DNA of 64,000 nucleotides from Flavobacterium sp. ov086 (GCF_900187965.1 NZ_FZNL01000023.1:47921-111920); one strand, 5' to 3'. Shown: positions 8,680 through 17,360, counted from the first letter of the stretch. Translations and numbers: made by a program. The notes: generated by a model not told the origin, from the sequence alone.

Positions 8680-9624
8680 TTACATTAACCCACGTCCAAC
8701 TTTAATCATCTTTTTATTAGCCGTAAGCTCTTTAACAAGATTATCTAAAATTCCGTTGATAAAAATACTACTTTTTGGTGTAGAATACTCTTTAGCAATT
8801 TCTAAATATTCGTTAAGAGTTACTTTTACTGGAATCGAAGGGAATTTTAAAAATTCGCAAATTGCCATTTTCAAGATAATAGTATCAATCTCAGCAATCC
8901 TTTCGCTGTCCCAATTTGGAGTTTTATCATCGTATTCTTTTGCAAGAACAGATTCGTTTAAAACTGTTCTTCTGAACAAGTCTTTAGCAAAATCTTTATC
9001 TTCAACATCTTTATACAATTTTGGCACTCTAAAATCGTCAGGATCTTCTGTTTTGATTGCTTTCAATTGTTTGATAATATGTGTATTTACAACCGGAATA
9101 TCATCAACCCAAGTTAACTTATCGTCTTCTAAATACTCATATAATTTTTCGTTAGGAACAATTACTTCTGCAAACAAATCAATTACAAATTGTCTGTCTT
9201 CTTCAAAAGTATTTGTGGTAGTGCTCATGTATTTTGCATACAAGTCGCTTGCTTTAATATCATTTAAAAGCAAAATGATATAATCATCATTTAAAGACCA
9301 GTTGTTGATTTTACGATTTTCTAAAGCAATACTTAAAGAATTACTTTCGGCAAGAAGTTGAAAAATTTTGTTTTTGACAAACTTTTCATTCGGATTACGT
9401 TCTGCAGCAGTTGCAAGATGTTTTTTACTTGAAAGATGTAAAAAAACAGACTCTTTTTTACAAATCTCAATCAATGAAGAAAGCATTATAAGATATAAGT
9501 CCTGAATATTATCAATACTGTAAAAAAGAAATTTCTCTTCTTTTTCCATATTATCAGAACCGCTTTGATGCATTGCATAAATGGATTGCATTACTTTAAC
9601 GCGTATGTGTCTTCTATTTACCAC
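8680..9624 (-). CDS. nusB: Transcription antitermination factor NusB (long Bacteroidota form)
   Basis: 314 aa. NusB binds boxA RNA with NusE and supports rRNA antitermination. The N-terminal NRRHIRVKVMQSIYA and the C-terminal helical domain (IDTIILKMAICEFL, IPVKVTLNEYLEIAKEYSTPKSSIFINGILD, ending VGRG) are the NusB core. About 150 extra helical residues between them are normal in Bacteroidota and absent in Escherichia coli NusB (about 140 aa). The start is GTG at 9624, since no ATG fits and family members begin immediately before the RRHIRVK motif. A TATTTTTG box lies 28 bases upstream. Confidence 0.92.
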   Translation of the reverse strand: MVNRRHIRVKVMQSIYAMHQSGSDNMEKEEKFLFYSIDNIQDLYLIMLSSLIEICKKESVFLHLSSKKHLATAAERNPNEKFVKNKIFQLLAESNSLSIALENRKINNWSLNDDYIILLLNDIKASDLYAKYMSTTTNTFEEDRQFVIDLFAEVIVPNEKLYEYLEDDKLTWVDDIPVVNTHIIKQLKAIKTEDPDDFRVPKLYKDVEDKDFAKDLFRRTVLNESVLAKEYDDKTPNWDSERIAEIDTIILKMAICEFLKFPSIPVKVTLNEYLEIAKEYSTPKSSIFINGILDNLVKELTANKKMIKVGRGLM

Positions 9625-9652
9625 CTTGTAAGAACATTTAAAAATTAGTCTG

Positions 9653-9660
9653 CAAAAATA
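9653..9660 (-). promoter_or_regulatory. -7 box for nusB
   Basis: Minus strand TATTTTTG, matching TAnnTTTG, 28 bases upstream of the GTG start. Confidence 0.5.
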
Positions 9661-9730
9661 AGAATTTAACAGGTGATAATAAAATTTAAAGTGATAAAAA
9701 GTATATCAATTTGATAAGTTTTTACAATTT

Positions 9731-9778
9731 AAAAAGCCTGAAAAATACTTTTATAGATTTTTCAGGCCTTTTATTGTG
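9731..9778. terminator. Bidirectional terminator between leucine dehydrogenase and nusB
   Basis: AAGCCTGAAAAAT pairs with ATTTTTCAGGCCTT. A runs on the left and T runs on the right make it usable in both directions; it serves the minus-strand dehydrogenase. Confidence 0.6.
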
Positions 9779-9844
9779 ATTTTGAATAGTTTCTGACTCA
9801 AAACTAACCTGAATTATCAGGCTTTTTTATAAGAATAAGAAATA

Positions 9845-10951
9845 TTATTTTTTGCTGTTTTCAATTTTTCTCAAATCAATACGATTTTGAGCAATTGTAA
9901 GAGCAGCTTTATGTGTAGTCATTCCGTTTTTCACAGCATAATCGATAATTTCTAAAGTAGTATTATAGATATTTTCTGTTTTAGACATGATCTCAGCTTT
10001 ACCATAATGCTCTAATTCAGCATAAACATTGATGATTCCACCAGCGTTGATCAAGAAATCAGGTGCATATAAAATACCTCTTTCTTGTAATCTCTGACCG
10101 TGAACATTTTCATCAGCTAATTGATTGTTGGCAGCACCAGCAATAACTTTAGCCTTAATTTTGTCTACTGTATTATCATTAATGATCGCTCCCATTGCAC
10201 ATGGCGCATAGATATCAACATCTGCAGTATACAAATCTTCACCTGTATAGATCGTTGCATTGTATTTTTGAGCTACCTGATATAATTTTTCTTCGTTGAT
10301 ATCAGTAATTGTAACGATTGCTCCTTCTTTAGTCAAATACTCAACCAAAGCTTCACCAACGTGACCAATACCCTGAACCAAAACTTTTTTACCGTCTAAA
10401 ACATCAGTACCAAACTGACTTTTAGCAGCAGCTTTCATTCCTAAATAAACACCGTAAGCCGTTATTGGAGAAGGATTCCCAGAACCACCTCTTTCTTCAG
10501 AGATACCCGTAACATAAGGCGTTACATCTCTAACAGTGTCCATGTCTTTAGTTTCCATTCCAACATCTTCAGCAGTGATATATCTACCTCCCAAAGAATG
10601 AACAAACTCACCAAACTTACGCATTAACTCAGGAGTTTTTTGCGTTTTAGCATCACCAATAATTACTGCTTTACCACCACCAATATTAAGCCCAGTAATT
10701 GCAGATTTGTATGTCATACCTCTTGAAAGACGCAAAACATCGTTTAATGCTTCCCATTCAGTATTATAATTCCACATTCTAGTACCTCCCAAAGCTGGCC
10801 CCATAACCGAATTATGAATACCAATAATTGCTTTTAAACCTGTATCTTTGTCATTGCAAAAAACAATTTGTTCGTGATCGTCAAAAGATAATTGACCAAA
10901 AACAGGATCCATTTTTTGAAGTTCCTTTCCAGTTGCGAAAGTTGCATCCAT
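9845..10951 (-). CDS. ldh: Leucine/valine dehydrogenase (Glu/Leu/Phe/Val dehydrogenase family)
   Basis: 368 aa. NAD-dependent oxidative deamination of branched-chain amino acids to 2-oxo acids. The dimerisation/catalytic domain has GPALGGTRMWNY (about 51-62), GMTYKSAITGLNIGGGKAVI (about 79-98, with the two catalytic lysines) and TAEDVGM. The nucleotide-binding half carries VQGIGHVGEALVEYL (about 193-207) and APCAMGAIIN, followed by AGAANNQLA and PDFLINAGGIINV. The length and GGGK arrangement fit leucine/valine dehydrogenase rather than hexameric glutamate dehydrogenase (about 450 aa). It is single, with its own terminator, and divergent from the ABC transporter. Confidence 0.88.
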   Translation of the reverse strand: MDATFATGKELQKMDPVFGQLSFDDHEQIVFCNDKDTGLKAIIGIHNSVMGPALGGTRMWNYNTEWEALNDVLRLSRGMTYKSAITGLNIGGGKAVIIGDAKTQKTPELMRKFGEFVHSLGGRYITAEDVGMETKDMDTVRDVTPYVTGISEERGGSGNPSPITAYGVYLGMKAAAKSQFGTDVLDGKKVLVQGIGHVGEALVEYLTKEGAIVTITDINEEKLYQVAQKYNATIYTGEDLYTADVDIYAPCAMGAIINDNTVDKIKAKVIAGAANNQLADENVHGQRLQERGILYAPDFLINAGGIINVYAELEHYGKAEIMSKTENIYNTTLEIIDYAVKNGMTTHKAALTIAQNRIDLRKIENSKK

Positions 10952-11154
10952 AGCGATAGTATTTGTTAGTTAAAATTATGAATTTGTCAAAAAGACTTCT
11001 CAAACTTAAATAAAAAATACACATGTGCTAATTTTTTATCTTTAAAATAACAATATAACAATCAATTTGTTCTGATAAAATTATACATTCCATTACTTTT
11101 AATTGATAATAATTTACAAAATCAAAACAATTCAACATTGAATCTCTTAAAAAA

Positions 11155-12933
11155 ATGAAAGAATTAAGCTATTTAAACAAATATTTCATCAAATATAAAT
11201 ATAGTTTCTCATTGGGAATTTTAATCACCATAATCGCACAAATCTTCTCTTTATTTACTCCAAAGCTCATTAGCAAGTCTTTAAACGCGATCGAAAAGTT
11301 TGATAAACTGCCAAAATCAGATCAGGCATCGCAGGTAATTATCGATACTTATCGTGAAGGTCTAATTCATAACGTACTGCTAATCATAGCTACTACGATC
11401 GTAGCAGGTTTTTTAACATTTTTAATGCGTCAGACTTTAATCGTAATGTCACGCCATATTGAATTTGATTTAAAAAATGAAGTTTTTAAGCAATACGAGA
11501 ATCTTTCACAGAATTTCTACAAACAAAACCGTACCGGAGATTTAATGAACCGTATTAGCGAAGACGTTTCAAAAGTTCGTATGTATGTTGGTCCGGCAGT
11601 TATGTACACCATCAATACTTTTATCCGTTTTGCCATCGTTATTATATATATGTATAATGTTTCGCCTTTATTGACCTTATACACGATTTTACCATTGCCA
11701 ATTCTTTCGTATTGTATTTTTAAACTGAGTTCAGAAATCAATAAACGAAGCACCACTTTCCAGCAATATCTATCGAAAGTTTCCAGTTTTACTCAGGAAA
11801 TATTTTCAGGAATTCGTGTTATAAAAGCGTATTCTTTAGAGAATCAACATCAGAATAATATGGTGGCTCTTGCCGAGGAGAGCAAAAAGAAAAGTTTGGA
11901 TCTTGCCAAAGTGCAATCGCTTTTTGGCCCTTTGATGATTGCTTTAATCGGGATTAGTAACTTGGTGGTAATTTATTTTGGAGGTGTTATGTACATCAAC
12001 GGAACGATTGCTAACATTGGCACAATTGCAGAGTTTATTCTATATGTAAACATGCTTACCTGGCCTGTAGCGTCCTTAGGATGGGTTTCGTCTATGGTTC
12101 AGGAAGCGGAAGCTTCTCAGAAACGTTTGAATGAATTTTTGAAAATTGAACCTGAAATCGAAAATAAAAATGAAAATCACTCGGATATTCAAGGGTCTAT
12201 TGCTTTCGAAAATGTGAGTTATACTTATGAAGACACCAACATTGAAGCGCTGAAAAATGTAACTTTCACTGTAAAAAAAGGAGAAACATTAGCAATCCTC
12301 GGAAAGACTGGTTCCGGAAAGTCTACAATATTATCATTGATTTCCCGTTTATATGATGTTACTGAAGGAAGAATCACAATTGACCAAAACGAAATAAGTA
12401 CTTTAAACCTAAATGACTTAAGAAACAACATTGGAATTGTGCCTCAGGATGCTTTTTTATTCTCGGATACCATTAAAAATAACATCAAATTTGGCAATCA
12501 AAATGCAACAGATGATGAAGTAATAGAAGCTGCCAAAAGCGCTGTGGTTCATGACAATATCATCGCTTTCAACAAACAATATGATACCATTTTAGGTGAA
12601 AGAGGAATCACACTTTCCGGCGGGCAAAAGCAGCGTGTATCTATTGCGCGTGCGATTATTAAAAACCCTGCAATTTTACTTTTCGACGATTGCTTGTCTG
12701 CGGTAGATACTGAAACGGAAGAAACAATTTTGAGCAATTTATTTGAAATATGTAAAGATAAGACTACAATAATAGTAAGCCATCGTGTCTCATCTGCTAA
12801 AAATGCTGATAAGATAATCATTCTTGAAGACGGCAGGATCATTCAACAAGGCTCTCATAATCAATTAATAAATCAGGAAGGCTATTATTCATCGTTATAT
12901 TTAAAACAACTTTCGGAAAAAGAATTACTTTAA
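11155..12933 (+). CDS. ABC exporter, fused permease and ATPase (MsbA/MdlB type)
   Basis: 592 aa half-transporter working as a dimer in the inner membrane. The N-terminal ABC transmembrane domain (residues about 15-320) has six helices. The ATPase domain has Walker A GKTGSGKST near 382, Q-loop VPQDAFLF, signature LSGGQKQR near 487, Walker B ILLFDD near 506 with D-loop LSAVD, and H-loop SHR near 543. The residue after the Walker B aspartate is Asp, not the usual catalytic Glu; the same change occurs in the MdlA/YheH subfamily. Substrate is unknown: lipids, peptides or drugs are all possible. No partner half-transporter is adjacent, so it is probably homodimeric. Confidence 0.9.
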   Translation: MKELSYLNKYFIKYKYSFSLGILITIIAQIFSLFTPKLISKSLNAIEKFDKLPKSDQASQVIIDTYREGLIHNVLLIIATTIVAGFLTFLMRQTLIVMSRHIEFDLKNEVFKQYENLSQNFYKQNRTGDLMNRISEDVSKVRMYVGPAVMYTINTFIRFAIVIIYMYNVSPLLTLYTILPLPILSYCIFKLSSEINKRSTTFQQYLSKVSSFTQEIFSGIRVIKAYSLENQHQNNMVALAEESKKKSLDLAKVQSLFGPLMIALIGISNLVVIYFGGVMYINGTIANIGTIAEFILYVNMLTWPVASLGWVSSMVQEAEASQKRLNEFLKIEPEIENKNENHSDIQGSIAFENVSYTYEDTNIEALKNVTFTVKKGETLAILGKTGSGKSTILSLISRLYDVTEGRITIDQNEISTLNLNDLRNNIGIVPQDAFLFSDTIKNNIKFGNQNATDDEVIEAAKSAVVHDNIIAFNKQYDTILGERGITLSGGQKQRVSIARAIIKNPAILLFDDCLSAVDTETEETILSNLFEICKDKTTIIVSHRVSSAKNADKIIILEDGRIIQQGSHNQLINQEGYYSSLYLKQLSEKELL

Positions 12934-12987
12934 TTGTTGCGTAATCGATAAATTTTTATGATTTTTGAGTACTATTAATTCCAAAAA

Positions 12988-13371
12988 ATGATAGAACGTA
13001 TTATGAGAGAAAATGACATGTTAGAAAAAGAAGAGATTTTTTCTAAAGTATTACGAGCAGGAAGAAGAACTTATTTCTTTGATGTGAGAGCTACTAAAGC
13101 TGACGATTATTATATCACGATTACAGAAAGTAAAAAATTTACTGAAGAAGATGGTTCTTTTCATTTTAAAAAACACAAAATTTACTTGTACAAAGAAGAT
13201 TTTAGTGCTTTTGCCGAAATACTAGAAGAAATGACTTCATATGTCTTGAACCACAAAGGCGAAGAAGTAATTTCTGAAAGACACCAAAAAGATTTCAAAA
13301 AAGAATACGGTTCTGATAAACCTGAAGGTCAAAGAACTAGTTTTACTGATATTGATTTTGACGATATTTAG
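12988..13371 (+). CDS. PUR-family DNA/RNA-binding protein (DUF3276)
   Basis: 127 aa. The core EEIFSKVLRAGRRTYFFDVRATKADDYYITITESKKF (about 17-52) and KHKIYLYKEDFSAFAEIL match the single PUR repeat of bacterial DUF3276 proteins, which dimerise and bind single-stranded nucleic acid. The acidic tail ends TDIDFDDI. The cellular role in Bacteroidota is not settled. Two in-frame ATGs, 12988 and 13003, are possible starts; relatives usually begin close to MRENDMLEKEE, so 13003 cannot be excluded. A terminator follows. Confidence 0.85.
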   Translation: MIERIMRENDMLEKEEIFSKVLRAGRRTYFFDVRATKADDYYITITESKKFTEEDGSFHFKKHKIYLYKEDFSAFAEILEEMTSYVLNHKGEEVISERHQKDFKKEYGSDKPEGQRTSFTDIDFDDI

Positions 13372-13396
13372 TCGAAAATAACTTTTTTAAAAGTAC

Positions 13397-13430
13397 AAGT
13401 CCAATATGTCCCGCATTTTGGACTTTTTTT
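13397..13430 (+). terminator. Terminator after the PUR-family gene
   Basis: AAGTCCAA pairs with TTGGACTT, followed by seven T. Confidence 0.7.
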
Positions 13431-13527
13431 ATATATTTAAAAATGCAAAAAGGGCTTTTTTAGACGACAATTCTAAAACATAACTACATTCCTCTAAAAA
13501 ATTAATCACTAAATAAAATCCACGGCA

Positions 13528-14073
13528 ATGGAAACACAAATTTTAATATTACCCGGGCTAGGAAATTCCGGCGAAAAACACTGGCAAACCTTTTGGCATA
13601 AAAAATTCGAAAATTCAATTCGATTGGTTCAGGACAATTGGGACGAACCTATTCGTGAAGAATGGCTAGCAAGATTAAACGAAGAAGTTTCTAAACTCAA
13701 TCAGCCAACTATTCTGGTTGCACATAGCTTAGCCGTTTCACTCGTATTACATTGGGCTGAAGCTAATACTAACAAAAATATTGTTGGCGCATTACTGGTA
13801 GCTCCTGCCGATGTTGATTCACCTCAACACACACCAGAATCTATTAGGAATTTTTCACCAATTCCAACTTCAAAATTACCTTTTCCGTCGATCGTTGTAG
13901 CAAGCGAAAATGATCCTTATGCTTCCTTCGAAAGAAAACAATATTTTGCAGAAAAATGGGGAAGCGATTTTGTAAATGTCGGACAGCAAGGACACATCAA
14001 CTCAGATTCTGATTTAAAATATTGGGAAGAAGGACAATTGATATTACAGCAGTTAATTGAGAAAATTTCTTAG
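13528..14073 (+). CDS. RBBP9/YdeN family alpha/beta hydrolase
   Basis: 181 aa, standard for the family. An early ILPGLGNSGEKHWQTFW (about 7-23) is the oxyanion region, LVAHSLAVSLVLHW (about 63-76) holds the nucleophile serine in AHSLA, ASENDPYASFERKQYFA has the acid, and QQGHIN near 155 has the catalytic histidine, so a complete Ser-Asp-His triad is present. Such proteins are small serine hydrolases of unknown physiological substrate. It stands alone between the PUR gene terminator and a repeat block. Confidence 0.85.
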   Translation: METQILILPGLGNSGEKHWQTFWHKKFENSIRLVQDNWDEPIREEWLARLNEEVSKLNQPTILVAHSLAVSLVLHWAEANTNKNIVGALLVAPADVDSPQHTPESIRNFSPIPTSKLPFPSIVVASENDPYASFERKQYFAEKWGSDFVNVGQQGHINSDSDLKYWEEGQLILQQLIEKIS

Positions 14074-14098
14074 TTTTCAGTCGCAGTTTTCAGTCTGG

Positions 14099-14334
14099 GC
14101 GTAAATTAACCGCTAAGTTCACAAAGGTTTTACGCAAAGTTTGCAAAGGTTTTGCTTGATTAAGTTCACAAAGCCAGATGTAAAAATCAATTCGTGCAGA
14201 TTCGTGAATTCTTGGCGAAAATTAACCGCAAAGTTCACCAAGATTTTACGCAAAGTTTTCAAAGTTTTTAGCCAATTAAGTTCGCAAAGCTAGAATCTAA
14301 AAAGAATTCGTGTAGATTGGTGTCCATTCATGGC
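14099..14334. repeat. Two tandem ~116-bp copies of an ACCGCAAAGTTCAC-type intergenic repeat
   Basis: Unit A begins at 14099 and unit B at 14215. Each reads GCG-AAATTAACCGC-AAGTTCAC, then ACGCAAAG, AATTAAGTTC-CAAAGC, and ends with AATTCGTG-AGATT-GTG and CAT/CTT-GGC. Units differ by scattered substitutions. Related sequence is found at 44034 and 47403. Confidence 0.75.
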
Positions 14335-14359
14335 AAACTGAAAACTGAACACTAAAAAA

Positions 14360-14695
14360 CTATCCAATCCTAAGTCCATTTTCTATTTTAAAATCAGGAG
14401 TTAATAAAATAACATCTCCCTCCTTGCCTATTGCACCAAGAACCAAGCATTCGCTCATGAATTTTCCGATTTGTTTTCTCGGGAAATTTACTACCGCTAT
14501 AATTTGTCGGTTTAATAAATCCTCTTTTTTGTAATGCACTGTTATTTGTGCCGATGATTTTCTGATTCCAATCTCAACACCAAAATCAATTGTAAGCTGG
14601 TAGGCAGGTTTTCTTGCTTCGGGAAAATCATTTACATCTATAATGGTTCCGACACGCATATCGGTTCTCTCAAATTCATTCCAGGTTAAATCCAT
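14360..14695 (-). CDS. csaA: CsaA-like tRNA-binding protein
   Basis: 111 aa OB-fold protein. FERTDMRVGTIIDVNDFPEARKPAYQLTIDFG (about 8-40) with IGIRKSSAQITVHY and IIAVVNFPRKQIGKFMSECLVLGA is the tRNA-binding/EMAP domain as in CsaA, which binds tRNA as a dimer and has been described as a secretion-related chaperone in Bacillus. It is a stand-alone domain with no synthetase attached. The gene is monocistronic on the minus strand and divergent from the next hydrolase. Confidence 0.9.
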   Translation of the reverse strand: MDLTWNEFERTDMRVGTIIDVNDFPEARKPAYQLTIDFGVEIGIRKSSAQITVHYKKEDLLNRQIIAVVNFPRKQIGKFMSECLVLGAIGKEGDVILLTPDFKIENGLRIG

Positions 14696-14801
14696 TCTTA
14701 TTTCAATATTTGTTCATTTACAAACCTATAAATTTTGTAACTATTACCGCTAATTCTGTAACCGTTTTTTTAATGCAGCTTCTAATTTTACGCAGCAACT
14801 T

Positions 14802-15725
14802 ATGAAAATAACACAAAAAAAAATATACAAAATGGAAAATAGTCTTGTAAACACCAGCTCATCTCTTAGAGATTTTGACTTTTATATTCAACATTTAAAT
14901 ACAGACAAATACATTGAAACAGATAAAAACGTAAAACTTTATATCAAAGATTACGGAAAAGGAAAACCGGTAATTTTAATTCATGGCTGGCCACTTTCTA
15001 ATGAAATGTGGGAATACCAAATCGATTTTCTGGTTCAAAATAATTATCGTGTAATTGCTTATGACCGCCGTGGATTTGGCAAATCATCACAGCCTTATGA
15101 CGGATATGATTATGATACTTTAACCGATGATTTAAAAGAAATTATCGAGCTGCTTCAACTAGAAAATGCAACTCTTGTAGGTTTCTCCATGGGAGGCGGA
15201 GAGGTTGTTCGCTACTTTAGCCGTTATAGTGGAAAAGGCGTTATAAAAGCAGTTTTAATTTCTTCAATAGTTCCTTTTTTATTGCAAACCAATGATAATC
15301 CTGACGGTCATCCAAAAGAAAAAAGCGAAAATACCGCAAATGCAATTAAAACGGACCGTATAGGATTTATGGATAATTTTGGAAAGACTTTCTTCGGAAT
15401 CAACATCATCAACAGACCATTGAGTACTCCATTATTAGAATATTACAGAACGTTGTGTTCCTTTGCTTCTCCCCGAGCTACTTTAAAATGTGCCGAATCT
15501 TTTTCGTTTACAGATTTTAGAGCCGACCTGGATTCAATAAAAGTTCCGACTTTAATAATTCATGGCGACGACGATAAAATTGTTCCTATCGAACTTACTT
15601 CAAAAAAAGCGGCTAAAGCTATTCGTGAAAACACCTATATCGTGTATGAAGGCGCTCCGCATGGCTTATTTTATACCCACAAAGACAAACTAAACAAAGA
15701 CTTATTAGAATTTTTGAATGCTTAA
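14802..15725 (+). CDS. Alpha/beta hydrolase, cofactor-free haloperoxidase/esterase type
   Basis: 307 aa, or about 297 if the ATG at 14832 is used. VILIHGWPLSNEMWEYQ has the HG oxyanion motif. VIAYDRRGFGKSSQPYDGYDYDTLTDDL and VGFSMGGGEVVRYFSRY carry the nucleophile serine. PTLIIHGDDDKIVPIE has the aspartate and GAPHGLFYTH the histidine. Sequence style is that of non-heme chloroperoxidase-like esterases; true halogenation in vivo is doubtful for this family. The N-terminal ~35 residues are an unusual extension with no recognisable domain. Confidence 0.85.
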   Translation: MKITQKKIYKMENSLVNTSSSLRDFDFYIQHLNTDKYIETDKNVKLYIKDYGKGKPVILIHGWPLSNEMWEYQIDFLVQNNYRVIAYDRRGFGKSSQPYDGYDYDTLTDDLKEIIELLQLENATLVGFSMGGGEVVRYFSRYSGKGVIKAVLISSIVPFLLQTNDNPDGHPKEKSENTANAIKTDRIGFMDNFGKTFFGINIINRPLSTPLLEYYRTLCSFASPRATLKCAESFSFTDFRADLDSIKVPTLIIHGDDDKIVPIELTSKKAAKAIRENTYIVYEGAPHGLFYTHKDKLNKDLLEFLNA

Positions 15726-15900
15726 ATAATTCAAAATGTCACAGCCTTTTATGATTATAAAGATTTCCGTATTCTCTTAAATACGGAAATTTCAATCTGC
15801 CAAAATCAATAAAATCTGTGGTAAAAGCTAAAACCCACCAATAAAACAGGTACTTAATAATAATTACCGCTATACCCTTTCTTTTACAGAATTTTAAAGT

Positions 15901-15908
15901 TATTTTTG
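15901..15908 (+). promoter_or_regulatory. -7 box for the thioredoxin-fold gene
   Basis: TATTTTTG, 20 bases before the ATG at 15929. Confidence 0.5.
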
Positions 15909-15928
15909 AGTAACTAATATTCTGTAAA

Positions 15929-16483
15929 ATGGCACGCACACCTTCAAATATGATTCCGCTTGGAACAATTGCTCCGGACTTCAAACTAAAAGACACTAAT
16001 TCTAATAATGAATATTCGTTTGAAGATTTAAGGGGTTCAAAAGGTACACTTGTAATTTTTATATGTAATCATTGTCCGTTTGTGCTTCATGTGATTAGGG
16101 AAATTGTAATGATTGCCAATGATTATCGTGTTCAGGGAATTGGTGTTGTTGCTATTTCAAGTAATGATGTTGTAAAATATCCGCAGGATTCTCCGGAATT
16201 AATGACGGAATTTGCTTTCCAGAACAAAATCGATTTTCCTTATTTGTTTGACGAAACTCAGGAAGTTGCAAAAGCTTATGAAGCAGCTTGCACTCCGGAT
16301 TTTTATTTATTTGACAGTCAGGATCGCTTATTTTACCGTGGTCAGCTTGATGATTCGAGACCAGGAAATGGAATTCCGCTAAGCGGAAGTGATCTTCGAA
16401 GTGCGATTGATGGCCTGATTTACAATAGAAGTCTGAACGAAATTCAGAAACCAAGTATTGGCTGTAACATCAAATGGAAATAA
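15929..16483 (+). CDS. Thioredoxin-fold protein of the AhpC/TSA-redoxin family
   Basis: 184 aa, no signal peptide. PLGTIAPDFKLKDTNSNNEYSFEDLRG opens a redoxin domain; VIFICNHCPFVLHV (about 48-61) places a CxxC pair where peroxiredoxins and thioredoxins have their active cysteines. ACTPDFYLFDSQDRLFYRGQLDDSRPG matches the thioredoxin-like cis-proline region. A further Cys is in SIGCNIKWK at the C-terminus. It is probably a cytoplasmic thiol oxidoreductase or peroxidase; the electron donor is unknown. Confidence 0.85.
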   Translation: MARTPSNMIPLGTIAPDFKLKDTNSNNEYSFEDLRGSKGTLVIFICNHCPFVLHVIREIVMIANDYRVQGIGVVAISSNDVVKYPQDSPELMTEFAFQNKIDFPYLFDETQEVAKAYEAACTPDFYLFDSQDRLFYRGQLDDSRPGNGIPLSGSDLRSAIDGLIYNRSLNEIQKPSIGCNIKWK

Positions 16484-16511
16484 AGTTCTTAGGTTTTCCG
16501 AAAACTTTTCC

Positions 16512-16519
16512 TATCTTTG
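16512..16519 (+). promoter_or_regulatory. -7 box of an isolated transcription unit
   Basis: TATCTTTG, a perfect TAnnTTTG, followed by structured sequence and a terminator at 16712-16748 but no long gene. Confidence 0.55.
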
Positions 16520-16525
16520 CAGATT

Positions 16526-16748
16526 AATAAAAATTCTCATTGTGAGCACTATACTTATATTTACAGTTTCTATGTTGTTGTTTTCTCTTACGAGAAAACC
16601 ACTTACTGCTGTATTTATTTCACATAGTAAGGCCTTTATTAATTAGGCCTCCGTCTATTTCAATTTCTTCTTTCAGGCGGAGGATTTATACCAAGATTTA
16701 ATCATTTATTTTATTTGAAAGAGTAAATACTCTCTCAAATATTTTTTT
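16526..16748 (+). ncRNA. Candidate structured small RNA or leader-type transcript
   Basis: The unit of about 220 bases has its own promoter box (16512) and intrinsic terminator. Stems seen by eye are CTCA/TGAG (16537-16547), TTTTCTC/GAGAAAA (16581-16598), AGGCCT/AGGCCT (16630-16650) and CCTCCG/CGGAGG (16648-16683). The last two share bases 16648-16650, so they are mutually exclusive, as in attenuators. A 34-codon GTG-started frame (16542-16646) ends in the switch region and might be a leader peptide, but no ribosome site is evident. The next gene starts 160 bases beyond the terminator, so a stand-alone RNA is also possible. I cannot name a family. Confidence 0.4.
16712..16748 (+). terminator. 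Terminator of the candidate RNA unit
   Basis: ATTTGAAAGAGT and ACTCTCTCAAAT pair around an AAAT loop with one unpaired base, followed by a run of seven T. Confidence 0.65.
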
Positions 16749-16910
16749 GGTTTTTTCAATCAAAAATTTCCAAAACATAATTATTTTCAAAACTCCAATC
16801 TGTATCTATACAATTTGGAATAGCAATTATGCTTTTATAAGCCTGTAAAGAAATCATACAAACATTGAAATTCAAATAAATTAATAACAATATAAATTAA
16901 AACACTCGTT

Positions 16911-17306
16911 ATGAAACCAACACCCACCTTCTGTAAAACAGATTATCAGTTTTTGAGAGACTTAATCTTAAAAAGTAAAAATTCAACAAATACAAAGGAA
17001 GCCAATCAGCTTTCGCAAGAATTAGATCGCGCGATTATTAGTAAAGAAAGCGAATTAGACAACTCGATTGTGAGGATCAATTCTTATGTAACTATCGAAG
17101 ATGTAAAAGCAAACAAACAAATGAAAATTCAAATCGTTTTACCTTCATTTGCAGATGTAAAGCAAAGTAAAATCTCAATTCTTGCACCTTTAAGTGTTGC
17201 TATTATTGGCTTTAAAGAAAATGATGAAGTTGACTGGGAATTGCCAGCCGGAATAAAAACTTTAAAAATAGTTGCGGTTAGCAATACTTCTGAAAGCATT
17301 TCTTAA
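16911..17306 (+). CDS. GreA/GreB C-terminal-like (Rnk-type) protein
   Basis: 131 aa. The N-terminal part is a short helical region (DYQFLRDLILKSKN, QELDRAIISKESELDNSIVRINSYVTIED). The C-terminal part has the FKBP-like GreA/B fold with QIVLPSFADVKQSKISILAPLSVAIIGFKENDEVDWELPAGIKTLKIVAV; the last motif (GxxxGDxxxWxxPxG) is typical of GreA/GreB and Rnk. It lacks the long coiled coil with acidic tip needed for transcript cleavage, so it more likely binds RNA polymerase in the manner of Rnk. The gene has its own terminator. Confidence 0.8.
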   Translation: MKPTPTFCKTDYQFLRDLILKSKNSTNTKEANQLSQELDRAIISKESELDNSIVRINSYVTIEDVKANKQMKIQIVLPSFADVKQSKISILAPLSVAIIGFKENDEVDWELPAGIKTLKIVAVSNTSESIS

Positions 17307-17313
17307 TTTTTTT

Positions 17314-17342
17314 AAACACCTCATTCGTGAAGGTGTTTTTTT
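17314..17342 (+). terminator. Terminator after the Rnk-like gene
   Basis: AACACCT and AGGTGTT stem with a T tail. Confidence 0.65.
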
Positions 17343-17360
17343 ATATCCTGTTTTAAACAA

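Noticed and set aside
8663..9283. 206-codon plus-strand frame antisense to nusB
   Set aside because: NusB is unambiguous on the minus strand; the antisense product has only biased Ser/Leu/Ile composition.
16458..16541. Longer version of the small frame starting at 16458
   Set aside because: It would begin inside the thioredoxin-fold gene and read through the promoter box at 16512; only the 34-codon GTG version is compatible with the transcript.
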